Of a stretch of DNA of 64,000 nt, positions 8,391-17,705 are shown in pieces. The position numbers were made by a program, and so were the translations under genes. Position 1 is the stretch's first letter; every line of letters starts with the position of its first letter. A model generated the notes under the pieces. It was given only the letters and a program-made list of their open reading frames with translations. It did not search any database and was not told the origin of the DNA. The stretch comes from Solirhodobacter olei (GTDB lineage Bacteria > Pseudomonadota > Alphaproteobacteria > Rhodobacterales > Rhodobacteraceae), in assembly GCF_004010155.1 (NCBI RefSeq), contig NZ_RRYH01000012.1:62001-126000 (forward strand), written 5' to 3'.

Positions 8391-8399
8391 TTATCCACA
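8391..8399 (+). promoter_or_regulatory. DnaA box (TTATCCACA) upstream of cpaC
   Basis: A perfect match to the DnaA consensus, in the 278-base gap between the cpaB terminator and cpaC. The following stretch to 8460 is AT-richer than its surroundings and probably holds the cpaC promoter. Binding is not shown. Confidence 0.4.
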
Positions 8400-8513
8400 T
8401 AAGGGAAGCCTGACAACGGTTTGATTCTTGCAAAAAAACGTCCTTTCAAGCACATTAACTCGCAATCCGGGCGCGAAGACCCGCAACGAGGCGTGATCGG
8501 AGAGGCAGGTCAC

Positions 8514-9929
8514 ATGAGTATGCAGAAAATCTTCCGGGCAGGTTTGATCGGCGCCACGCTGGCGATCGCCGCCCTTGGTCATGCCGGTGCCGACACGCTC
8601 ACGGTCGAGGCGGGGGCGCCTTCCAACGCCCTCAACGTGCCGATGAACCGCGCGGTGGTGCTGAAAAGCGACACCTCCTTCTCCGAGCTTTCGGTGGCCA
8701 ACCCGGGCATCGCCGACATCTCGACCCTCTCCGACAAGACGATCTACGTCCTCGGCAAGGCGCCGGGACGGACGACGCTGACGCTGCTGGGCCCCGATGG
8801 CAAGCTGATCACCAACGTCGAGGTCCGGGTGACCCCGGACATTGCCGAGCTGAAGCAGCGCCTCAAGGAAATCCTGCCGAACGAGCATATCGACGTGCGC
8901 ACCGCGAACGACGGCATCGTGCTCTCTGGCACAGTCTCGAGCACGCAGAAGCTCGACCGCGCGCTGGAGCTGGCCAAGCGCTACGCGCCCAAGCGCGTCT
9001 CGAACCTGATGACGGTCGGCGGCACCCAGCAGGTGATGCTGCAGGTCCGCTTCACCGAGATGCAGCGCTCGGTCGAGAAAAGCCTGTCGTCGAGCCTCGC
9101 CATCAACGGCGGCACCGGCGGCGGCGTCGGCCTGAAGGGCGGCACCAACCAGTTCAAGACCGGCTCGGCGATCTCCAACGTCTTCAACGGCGGCAACGCC
9201 AACATCGCCAACTCGACCCAGGGCCAGATCACGCTTGGCTTCTCCGCCGGCAGCCTGCAATTCGCGGTGCTGCTGGAGGCGCTGGAATCGAAGGGCGTCG
9301 TGCGCACGCTGGCGGAACCGAACCTGACCGCGCTTTCCGGCCAGCAGGCGAAGTTCCTCGCCGGCGGCGAATACCCGATCCCGGTGGTGGACTCCAACGG
9401 CAACGTGACGGTGCAGTACAAGCCCTTCGGCGTGTCGCTGAATTTCACCCCCACGGTGGTCGACAACAACACCATCAACCTGCAGATCAACGCCGAGGTC
9501 TCCGGCATCGACACGACGGTGAGCTACAACAACAACGGCTTCACCATCAACGCCTTCAAGACCCGGCAGACCTCGACCACGGTCGAGATGCATGACGGGC
9601 AGAGCTTCGCCATCGCGGGCCTGCTGCAGGACAACTTCAACAACTCGATCAGTCAGGTGCCCTGGCTCGGCGATATCCCGGTGCTTGGCGCGCTCTTCCG
9701 CAGCGCCGACTTCCAGCGTCAGCAGAGCGAGCTGGTGATCATCGTCACCCCGCATCTCGTCTCGCCCACCAACGGCGTGGCGCTGGAGCAGCCGACAGAC
9801 CGGATCACGCTGCCCAGCGAGCGCGGCATGTTCCTCTACGGCAATGTGGTCGGCAAGAAGCCCTCGGGCCGTGCCGGCGAGGTCGCGAAGCAGGACTTCA
9901 GCGGCCCCTACGGCTACTCGATGAACTGA
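8514..9929 (+). CDS. cpaC: Tad pilus outer-membrane secretin CpaC/RcpA
   Basis: Forms the outer-membrane pore through which the Flp pilus exits. It has a signal peptide (IFRAGLIGATLAIAALGHAGA), a pilus-secretin N-terminal domain with a BON-like repeat (LKEILPNEHIDVRTANDGIV), and a C-terminal secretin domain with VPWLGDIPVLGALFRS and QSELVIIVTPHLVSP. Length is 471 aa. ATG 8514 lies 8 bases after GGAGAGG; an earlier in-frame ATG lacks a site. The OmpA-like lipoprotein gene starts 10 bases after the stop. Confidence 0.95.
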   Translation: MSMQKIFRAGLIGATLAIAALGHAGADTLTVEAGAPSNALNVPMNRAVVLKSDTSFSELSVANPGIADISTLSDKTIYVLGKAPGRTTLTLLGPDGKLITNVEVRVTPDIAELKQRLKEILPNEHIDVRTANDGIVLSGTVSSTQKLDRALELAKRYAPKRVSNLMTVGGTQQVMLQVRFTEMQRSVEKSLSSSLAINGGTGGGVGLKGGTNQFKTGSAISNVFNGGNANIANSTQGQITLGFSAGSLQFAVLLEALESKGVVRTLAEPNLTALSGQQAKFLAGGEYPIPVVDSNGNVTVQYKPFGVSLNFTPTVVDNNTINLQINAEVSGIDTTVSYNNNGFTINAFKTRQTSTTVEMHDGQSFAIAGLLQDNFNNSISQVPWLGDIPVLGALFRSADFQRQQSELVIIVTPHLVSPTNGVALEQPTDRITLPSERGMFLYGNVVGKKPSGRAGEVAKQDFSGPYGYSMN

Positions 9930-9939
9930 GGGGGCGATC

Positions 9940-10614
9940 ATGGCGCGTGGACATCTCAAGGCGATACTGGTCGGCGTCAGCCTCATCGGGCTGGCCGGCT
10001 GTATGAATGACACCGTCGGAGCCTCGGTGAACGAGGGCGACTTCGGCGGGCCGACGGCGAACAACCTCGCGGTCGAGACCGGGCAGCTCAACTACGTTAT
10101 CGACCTGTCGAAGCGCTTCGCCTCGCAGGTGCCGGACACGGTGAACTTCGCCTTCGACAGCCATTACCTCGACGGCCAGGCGCAGGAGATCCTTCGCAAG
10201 CAGGCCGCCTGGATCAAGCGCTTCCCCGAGGTCCGCTTCCGCGTCTACGGCTACACGGACGAGGTCGGATCGGAGCATTACAACTACGGCCTCGGCCTGC
10301 GCCGGGCCCAGGCGGTGGTCAACTTCCTCGTCGGCCAGGGGATATCCCGCAGCCGGCTGCAGGCGGTCGTCTCCTACGGCAAAACCCGGCCGCTGGTCGA
10401 CGTGCCGACGCGCGAGCGCCAGAACCGGCGCGCGATCACCGACGTCTCGGGCTTCGTGAAGAACGCGCCGCTGGTGCTCGACGGCAAATATGCCGAGATC
10501 GTCTACCGCTCCTACATCACCTCGGCCGAACCCGCCCCGGCCACGAGCACGAGCTCCGGCTCGACCGGCTCGACGGGCGCCAGCGGCGGCACCACGGCGC
10601 CCTCCGGCGGGTAA
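9940..10614 (+). CDS. OmpA-family lipoprotein of the tad cluster
   Basis: A 224-aa lipoprotein with lipobox LAGC (Cys21) and an OmpA-like peptidoglycan-binding domain at about residues 65-170 (VNFAFDSHYLDGQAQ, FRVYGYTDEVGS, LGLRRAQAVVNFL, RERQNRRAI). A Ser/Thr/Gly tail ends the protein. It lies between cpaC and cpaE, where other tad loci carry cpaD or rcpB. It may tether the secretin to the cell wall; this is inferred from position and domain. A terminator with a TTCG loop follows. Confidence 0.88.
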   Translation: MARGHLKAILVGVSLIGLAGCMNDTVGASVNEGDFGGPTANNLAVETGQLNYVIDLSKRFASQVPDTVNFAFDSHYLDGQAQEILRKQAAWIKRFPEVRFRVYGYTDEVGSEHYNYGLGLRRAQAVVNFLVGQGISRSRLQAVVSYGKTRPLVDVPTRERQNRRAITDVSGFVKNAPLVLDGKYAEIVYRSYITSAEPAPATSTSSGSTGSTGASGGTTAPSGG

Positions 10615-10676
10615 CGTTCCGGCCCGCACGCTTCGGGCCCGGAACACCCCTTTTCCGACCGTCCGGCAGGACCTGT

Positions 10677-10698
10677 GAAACGCCCTTCGGGGCGTTTC
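10677..10698 (+). terminator. Terminator after the OmpA-like gene
   Basis: GAAACGCCC and GGGCGTTTC form a perfect 9-bp stem closed by a TTCG tetraloop, 62 bases after the stop. The 304-base gap up to cpaE also contains an AT-rich stretch (10740-10800) likely to hold a new promoter. Confidence 0.65.
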
Positions 10699-10918
10699 CC
10701 AATTGGATCCAATTCCGCCCCAAACAGCCCGAAATGGCCGGATAATAACGTAATTTTAGCCGCATTGTTGCCACCATTCTCCAACAACTTCCAATGCAGA
10801 TGAGTAAGGGCGCGACCCCGAGTCGCGCGTGGGCATCGACCGGGCGGAACCGGAACAGGCACAATGAAGCCGGACCGCGAACCGATCGTCGTGACCCATC
10901 AGAGGAAGGACGAGAGGC

Positions 10919-12178
10919 ATGACGACTGTAGCTGCTCTGAAGCAGGAACCCGCGCCGATCCGGGCCTGTACCATCTCGCGGGATGTTCAGATCTTCGACC
11001 TGCTGATCGAGGACATGGAAGCCGAGCTCGGCGAGAGCTGGGGTGATCTTAGCTTCAATGACGCATCGCTCTTCCTGACCCAGACCGATGCCGCGACGCT
11101 GGAATTCCTGGCCGTCGCCGTCGACGAGAAGGACGAGGCCGACCTGCCGCGCATCTCCGACCTGATCAAGCAGGCCAAGACGCTCGGCATCAAGGTGATC
11201 CTGATCGCCGACGAACTCTCGCCGATGGTCCTGCACCAGATGCTGCGCCTCGGCGCCGATGATTTCGTCCCCTACCCGCTGCCCGAGGGCGCCCTGCACG
11301 AGGCGATCGAGCGGGTCCGCCGCCCCGCGCCCATCGCCGTCGTCGAGGGCGAGGAGGGCCAGGAACGCGCCGCCCCGACCTTCAAGGCCAAGGGCGACCG
11401 CGACGGGGTGGTCCTGCCGGTCCACGGTCTCGTCGGCGGCGCCGGCGCCACGACCTTCGCGGTGAACCTCGCCTGGGAACTGGCGACGGTGACGAAGAAG
11501 GACGGCCCGCGGGTCTGCCTGATGGACCTCGACTTCCAGTCCGGCTCCGTCGGCACCTATCTCGACCTGCCGCGGCGCGAGGCGATCCTCGACGTGCTGT
11601 CGGACATCGCCACCGTCGACACCGACGCCTTCATCCAGTCGCTGCAGACCTTCAACGACAAGCTGCATGTCTTCACCGCGCCGTCCGAGATGCTTCCGCT
11701 CGACATCGTCAGCCCGGAAGACGTCGACCGGCTGTTGAACATGGCCAAGACCAACTTCGACTTCGTCGTGATCGACATGCCGAAGACGGTCGTGCCCTGG
11801 ACCGAAGCGGTGCTGAACCAGGCCCATGTCTATTTCTCGCTGCTGGAGCTCGACATGCGTTCGGCCCAGAACGCGCTGCGCTTCATCCGCGCCCTGAAGG
11901 CGGAGGAGCTGCCCTTCGAGAAGCTCCGCTACGCGCTGAACCGCGCGCCGAAGTTCACCGATCTCTCGGGCAAGAGCCGCGCCAAGCGCATGGCAGAAAG
12001 CCTCGACATCAAGATCGAGGTCAACCTGCCCGACGGCACCAAACAGGTCACCCAGGCCAACGACCACGGCCTGCCGCTGGCCGAGAGCGCGGGCAAGAAC
12101 CCGCTGCGCCGCGAGCTGCAGAAGCTCGCCAAGTCGCTCTACGAGCTGAACAAGGCCGCCGAAGCGGGAAAGGTGTAA
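10919..12178 (+). CDS. cpaE: Tad pilus localisation ATPase-like protein CpaE/TadZ
   Basis: MinD/ParA-like protein that places the tad machine at the pole. It has an N-terminal receiver-like domain (residues about 20-130) and a C-terminal MinD-like domain. The Walker A position reads HGLVGGAGATTFAVN, so the usual lysines of the deviant motif KGGxGKT are missing, as is known for atypical CpaE/TadZ proteins. MDLDFQSGSVGTYLDL is the A' region. Length is 419 aa. An AGGAAGG site lies upstream of the ATG. cpaF follows 3 bases after the stop. Confidence 0.93.
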   Translation: MTTVAALKQEPAPIRACTISRDVQIFDLLIEDMEAELGESWGDLSFNDASLFLTQTDAATLEFLAVAVDEKDEADLPRISDLIKQAKTLGIKVILIADELSPMVLHQMLRLGADDFVPYPLPEGALHEAIERVRRPAPIAVVEGEEGQERAAPTFKAKGDRDGVVLPVHGLVGGAGATTFAVNLAWELATVTKKDGPRVCLMDLDFQSGSVGTYLDLPRREAILDVLSDIATVDTDAFIQSLQTFNDKLHVFTAPSEMLPLDIVSPEDVDRLLNMAKTNFDFVVIDMPKTVVPWTEAVLNQAHVYFSLLELDMRSAQNALRFIRALKAEELPFEKLRYALNRAPKFTDLSGKSRAKRMAESLDIKIEVNLPDGTKQVTQANDHGLPLAESAGKNPLRRELQKLAKSLYELNKAAEAGKV

Positions 12179-12181
12179 CCG

Positions 12182-13651
<1,470 letters not shown>

Positions 13652-13662
13652 GGGACGCAAAC

Positions 13663-14628
13663 ATGATCAGCACCGCCCCCTTCGTCTATGTCGCGATCTT
13701 CGTCGCCGTGCTTCTGCTGGTCGAGGGGATCTACCTGGTCGCCTTCGGCAAGTCGATCTCCACCTCCGCCCGCGTGAACCGGCGCCTGGCGCTGATGGAA
13801 AAGGGCGGCCGGCGCGAGGAGGTCCTGGAACAGCTCCGCAAGGAGATGAGCCAGCACATCAACTCCAAGGGCATCCCGCTCTATTCGATCCTCGCCGACA
13901 AGGCGCAGAAGGCCAACATCGCCTTCTCGCCGCAGGCGCTGATGGGGGTCATGGCGCTGGTGACCGTGATGGCCTATCTCGGCCTCACCATCGGCACCCA
14001 GGCTTCGGCCCCGATCCGGCTGGTGGTGGCCATCGCCATGGGCGTCGGCGGCGTCTACGCCTGGGTCAACAACAAGGCCAAGAAGCGCATCTCCGCGATC
14101 GAGGAACAGCTCCCCGACGCGGTGGAGCTGATGGTCCGCTCGCTGCGCGTCGGCCACCCGTTCTCCTCGGCGATCAACATTGTGGCCAAGGAGGTGCCCG
14201 ACCCGCTCGGCACCGAATTCGGCATCATCGCGGACGAGGCCGCCTATGGCCGCGACGTCACCGAAAGCCTGAAGGCCCTGGCCGAGCGCGTCGACATGCA
14301 GGACATGCGCTTCCTCGCCGTGGCGGTGACGATCCAGTCGCAATCGGGCGGCAACCTCGCCGAGATCCTCGAAGGCCTCGCCAAGGTCATCCGCGCCCGC
14401 TTCCGCCTGTTCCGCCGCGTCCGCGCGATCACGGCAGAGGCGAAATGGTCCGGCATGTTCCTGTCGGCCTTCCCGCTCGGCGCGCTGGTGATGATCAACA
14501 TCGCCCAGCCCCATTACTACGATCAGGTTGAGAAGACCGCGGCCTTCATCCCGGCCTGCCTGATCGTCGGCGCATTGCTGATCGCGAACGTGATCTTCAT
14601 GCGCATCATGGTCAACATCAAGGTCTGA
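13663..14628 (+). CDS. tadB: Tad inner-membrane platform protein TadB
   Basis: A 321-aa polytopic protein with a T2SSF/GspF domain. It has an N-terminal TM (FVYVAIFVAVLLLVEGIYLV), two mid TMs near residues 85-125, the cytoplasmic domain (EEQLPDAVELMVRSLRVGHP), and C-terminal TMs (FIPACLIVGALLIANVIFM). With TadC it forms the platform on which CpaF acts. ATG 13663 follows GAGGGACGC; an earlier in-frame ATG lies inside cpaF. tadC starts 10 bases later. Confidence 0.95.
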   Translation: MISTAPFVYVAIFVAVLLLVEGIYLVAFGKSISTSARVNRRLALMEKGGRREEVLEQLRKEMSQHINSKGIPLYSILADKAQKANIAFSPQALMGVMALVTVMAYLGLTIGTQASAPIRLVVAIAMGVGGVYAWVNNKAKKRISAIEEQLPDAVELMVRSLRVGHPFSSAINIVAKEVPDPLGTEFGIIADEAAYGRDVTESLKALAERVDMQDMRFLAVAVTIQSQSGGNLAEILEGLAKVIRARFRLFRRVRAITAEAKWSGMFLSAFPLGALVMINIAQPHYYDQVEKTAAFIPACLIVGALLIANVIFMRIMVNIKV

Positions 14629-14638
14629 GGGGGACGTC

Positions 14639-15625
14639 ATGCAGTTCTTGAACACGGCGAACGCCCTTCTGGTGAAGGAACTCGGGCCGCTCGGGCCGCT
14701 GATCGCGGTCGGCGGGCTGGGGCTTCTGCTCGTGCTGCTCACCCTGCCGGCCTTCCTGAAGCATCGGGTCGACCCGATGGAGAAGCTGCAGCGCTCGCTC
14801 AAGGCCGAGGCCGAGGCCAAGCGCAAGCCCAAGGGCCAGGCGCTGCGCAGCTCCGACCGCGGCGACAAGCTCGAGAAATTCGCCAACTTCCTGGAGCCGA
14901 AGGACGAAAAGGAAATGTCCGCGGCGCGGCTGCAGATGCTGCAGGCCGGCTACCGCTCCAAGGACGCGGTGCGCACCTTCCACGCGATCCAGTTCGCGTT
15001 GGGGATGGCGGCACTGTTCGGCGGCGTGATCTACACGTTGATCCTCAGCCAGTCGCAGCATCTTAGCAACCAGACCATGCTGGTCTATGCTCTGCTGCCC
15101 GGCGCGGCGGGCTACTACCTGCCCAAGCGCTACCTCCAGGGCCGGATCGAGAACCGCAAGAAGGAAATCACCAACGGCTTCCCCGACGCGCTCGACATGA
15201 TGCTGGTCTGCGTCGAGGCCGGCCAGTCGCTCGACCAGTCGATCATCCGCGTGGCGCAGGAAACCCGCGCCGGCTACCCCGCGCTCGCCGACGAGTTCGA
15301 GATGGTCGCGCATGAGGTCAAGGCCGGCAAGGACCGTGTCTCGGTGCTGCGCGACATGGGCGAACGCTGCGGCGTGCCCGACATCGCCTCCTTCGTCACC
15401 GTTCTGATCCAGTCCGCGAGCTTCGGCACCTCGATCGCCGACGCGCTCCGGGTCTTCTCCGCCGAAATGCGTGACAAACGGGTGATGCGGGCCGAGGAAA
15501 AGGCCAACAAGCTGCCGACGAAGTTGACACTCGGCACGATGCTCTTCACCGTGCCTCCGTTGCTGATCATCCTGATCGGGCCCGCCGTCATGGGGATCGC
15601 AACGACGCTGGGCGGTCATCCGTAA
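14639..15625 (+). CDS. tadC: Tad inner-membrane platform protein TadC
   Basis: A 328-aa paralogue of TadB with the T2SSF domain (FPDALDMMLVCVEAGQSLDQ) and hydrophobic segments near residues 20-40, 115-160 and the C-terminus (LFTVPPLLIILIGPAVMGI). It follows tadB with a GGGGGACGTC spacer. It is the partner half of the pilus assembly platform. The next gene begins within a few bases of its stop. Confidence 0.95.
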   Translation: MQFLNTANALLVKELGPLGPLIAVGGLGLLLVLLTLPAFLKHRVDPMEKLQRSLKAEAEAKRKPKGQALRSSDRGDKLEKFANFLEPKDEKEMSAARLQMLQAGYRSKDAVRTFHAIQFALGMAALFGGVIYTLILSQSQHLSNQTMLVYALLPGAAGYYLPKRYLQGRIENRKKEITNGFPDALDMMLVCVEAGQSLDQSIIRVAQETRAGYPALADEFEMVAHEVKAGKDRVSVLRDMGERCGVPDIASFVTVLIQSASFGTSIADALRVFSAEMRDKRVMRAEEKANKLPTKLTLGTMLFTVPPLLIILIGPAVMGIATTLGGHP

Positions 15626-15636
15626 GGGAGCTGGGG

Positions 15637-16212
15637 CTGAAGGGACTGGGCTGGATCGCAGGTACGGGCGCGGTCCTGGCGCTTCTCTCGGGCTGTCAGT
15701 CGACCGACCGGCTCGGCCCGCAGTATCACGGCCTCCCGCCCCCGCCCGGCACGCCCCGGATCACCCAGCCGGTCGATGGCCTGGTGGTCGGCCGCCGCCT
15801 GATGGCCGCCGGCGATAACGAGCTCGCGCTCAAGGCCTTCTACCGCGCCGCCGCCGACCATGGGCTGACCCCCGAGGTGCTGACCGCGATCGGCTCGGCC
15901 AACATGCAGCTCGGCCGCCTGCAGCAGGCCGAGGGCGATTTCCGCGCCGCGCTGGAGAAGGAGCCGACATCGGTTCCCGCGCTAAACAACCTCGGCGTCC
16001 TGCTGATGGAGAAGGGCAGCTACCCCGAGGCGCGCGAGACCTTCCGCCGCGCCTTCGCGCTCGACAGTGGCCATTCCGACCTGATCCGCGAAAATCTGCG
16101 CCGCGCTATCGCCTTGTCGCAGAAATCCAGCTACTCTCAGCCTCGAGAGGTCTCGAATTTCGAACTGGTTCCGCAGGGGGACGGTACGTATCTTCTGCGC
16201 GCCAAGAAATAA
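15637..16212 (+). CDS. tadD: TPR lipoprotein of the tad cluster (TadD-like), CTG start
   Basis: Tetratricopeptide lipoprotein, probably a pilotin-like factor for the secretin. The frame codes for a lipoprotein signal (GWIAGTGAVLALLSGCQSTD) well before the first conventional start, GTG 15784. Between the tadC stop and the lipobox the only plausible initiators are CTG codons. CTG 15637 lies 6 bases after AAGGGAG and gives a normal 191-aa preprotein. TPR motifs span about residues 45-150 (AGDNELALKAFYRAAADHGL, LGRLQQAEGDFRAALEKEP). If translation began at GTG 15784 the export signal would be lost. Confidence 0.75.
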   Translation: MKGLGWIAGTGAVLALLSGCQSTDRLGPQYHGLPPPPGTPRITQPVDGLVVGRRLMAAGDNELALKAFYRAAADHGLTPEVLTAIGSANMQLGRLQQAEGDFRAALEKEPTSVPALNNLGVLLMEKGSYPEARETFRRAFALDSGHSDLIRENLRRAIALSQKSSYSQPREVSNFELVPQGDGTYLLRAKK

Positions 16213-16237
16213 GACGGGCAGCGAAAAAGGACGCGAA

Positions 16238-17098
16238 ATGCGCCACCCTGGTGTGATTATTCTGTGCCTTGCGGGCGCTCTGTCCCTGGCAGGTTGCGAC
16301 CGTGCGGCGCAACAGGCGAAGATCCAGAAGGAAATCGCCAATCTCTCGGCCAAGGACGAGGCAAGCCTCGACGCTATCGAGATGACGGTCGCCAACCCGC
16401 AGGAAGCGGTGGCCTATTTCACAAAATCGGTCGAGAAGCACCCCGACCGCACCCAGTCGAAGCGCTACCTGGCGAAATCGCTGGTACGCGCCGGCGATCC
16501 GCAGGGCGCCATCCAGGTCTGGGCCAAGGTCGTCAAGGCCCATGACGCGACCGAGGACGACAGCGTGGGCTATGCCGACGCGCTGATCCGGGCGGGCGAC
16601 TGGAAGAAGGCCTCGGCGGTGCTGAACGCCATCCCGCCGACCCATGCGACCTTCGACCGTTACCGGCTCGAGGCGCTGATCGCCGACAGCAAGCACGAAT
16701 GGAAGAAGGCCGACAGCTTCTATTCCACCGCCGCGCAGATGACGACGAACCCGGCGACGATCTACAACAACTGGGGCTTCTCCAAGCTCACCCGCCACGA
16801 TTACGCCGGGGCGGAGAAGCTGTTCGAGAAGGCGCTCAGCTTCGACCCGAACATGTATATCGCCAAGAACAACCTCGTTCTCGCCCGGGGCGCGCAGCGC
16901 AAGTACGACCTGCCGGTGGTGTCGATGACCCAGACCGAGCGGGCGCACCTGCTCTACACGATGGCGCTCGTCGCGATCAAACAGGATGACGTGTCGATAG
17001 GGAAAAGCCTGCTGCAGGAGGCGATCGACACCAACCCCGAGTATTACGGGGCCGCCCAGCGCAGCCTCGACGCGCTGAACGCCAAGGTCATCAACTGA
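16238..17098 (+). CDS. Second TPR lipoprotein of the tad cluster
   Basis: A 286-aa protein with a lipobox (ALSLAGCDRA) and several TPR units: AVAYFTKSVEKHPDRTQSKR, GAIQVWAKVVKAHD, GAEKLFEKALSFDPNMYIAK. It resembles TadD-type proteins; two in a row suggests division of labour or duplication followed by divergence. It starts 25 bases after the first TPR gene, and its TGA overlaps the ATG of the prepilin peptidase (TGATG). Confidence 0.88.
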   Translation: MRHPGVIILCLAGALSLAGCDRAAQQAKIQKEIANLSAKDEASLDAIEMTVANPQEAVAYFTKSVEKHPDRTQSKRYLAKSLVRAGDPQGAIQVWAKVVKAHDATEDDSVGYADALIRAGDWKKASAVLNAIPPTHATFDRYRLEALIADSKHEWKKADSFYSTAAQMTTNPATIYNNWGFSKLTRHDYAGAEKLFEKALSFDPNMYIAKNNLVLARGAQRKYDLPVVSMTQTERAHLLYTMALVAIKQDDVSIGKSLLQEAIDTNPEYYGAAQRSLDALNAKVIN

Positions 17099-17595
17099 TG
17101 GCCGCGATGCCCGCCCACGCCGCGATGGCGTTTCTGCCCTTCGCGCTTGCCATCGGTATCTGGGTGTCCTGGTCCGACATGAAGTTCATGCGCATCCCCA
17201 ACCTGGCGGTGATCGCGCTGGCGCTGGTCTTCGTCGTGATCGGCCCCCTGGTGCTGCCCTGGCACGGCTATCTCTGGCAACTGGTGCATTTCCCGGTGCT
17301 GCTGGGCGTGGGTTTCGTTCTGAACCTCGCCCGGGCGATGGGCGCGGGGGACGCGAAATACATCGCCGCCATGGCGCCCTTCTTCGCCGCCAACGACGCG
17401 ATGATCATCGCGCTGCTGCTCTCGGCGGTGCTGCTGGCGGCCTTCGCCACGCACCGCATCCTGCGCCAGGTGCCGGCCATGCGCCGCGCCACCGTCGATT
17501 GGGAAAGCTGGCAGCGGCGGGATTTCCCGATGGGCTTCGCGCTTTCCGGCGTGCTGATCTTCTACCTCGCGCTGGTCGCCGTCTTCGGCCACTAA
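17098..17595 (+). CDS. cpaA: Prepilin peptidase CpaA/TadV (A24 family)
   Basis: Inner-membrane aspartyl protease that removes pilin leaders. It is 165 aa, multi-TM, without the methyltransferase domain of PilD. The two catalytic Asp are visible: SWSDMKFMRIPN after the first TM, and MGAGDAKYIAAMA, the GxGD motif. Its pilin substrates here have Asp rather than Glu at mature position 5, so it should tolerate that change. It is coupled to the upstream TPR gene by overlap. Confidence 0.93.
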   Translation: MAAMPAHAAMAFLPFALAIGIWVSWSDMKFMRIPNLAVIALALVFVVIGPLVLPWHGYLWQLVHFPVLLGVGFVLNLARAMGAGDAKYIAAMAPFFAANDAMIIALLLSAVLLAAFATHRILRQVPAMRRATVDWESWQRRDFPMGFALSGVLIFYLALVAVFGH

Positions 17596-17627
17596 TTCGC
17601 CCATACCCGGCCACCTCCGGGGCTAGA

Positions 17628-17705
17628 ATGACAGACAGACTCGCAGCGCCGGCCCCCGCCGGCCCCATCGTCAAACCAACGGACAGCCGATCGGACCGCC
17701 GATGA
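17628..17705 (+). CDS. Possible 25-aa leader ORF before the AAA+ gene
   Basis: An ATG at 17628 opens a 25-codon frame (MTDRLAAPAPAGPIVKPTDS, then RSDRR) whose TGA overlaps the ATG of the AAA+ gene in an ATGA arrangement. That layout favours translational coupling. No family is recognised, and it could equally be chance or an alternative N-terminus lost by frameshift. Confidence 0.25.
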   Translation: MTDRLAAPAPAGPIVKPTDSRSDRR

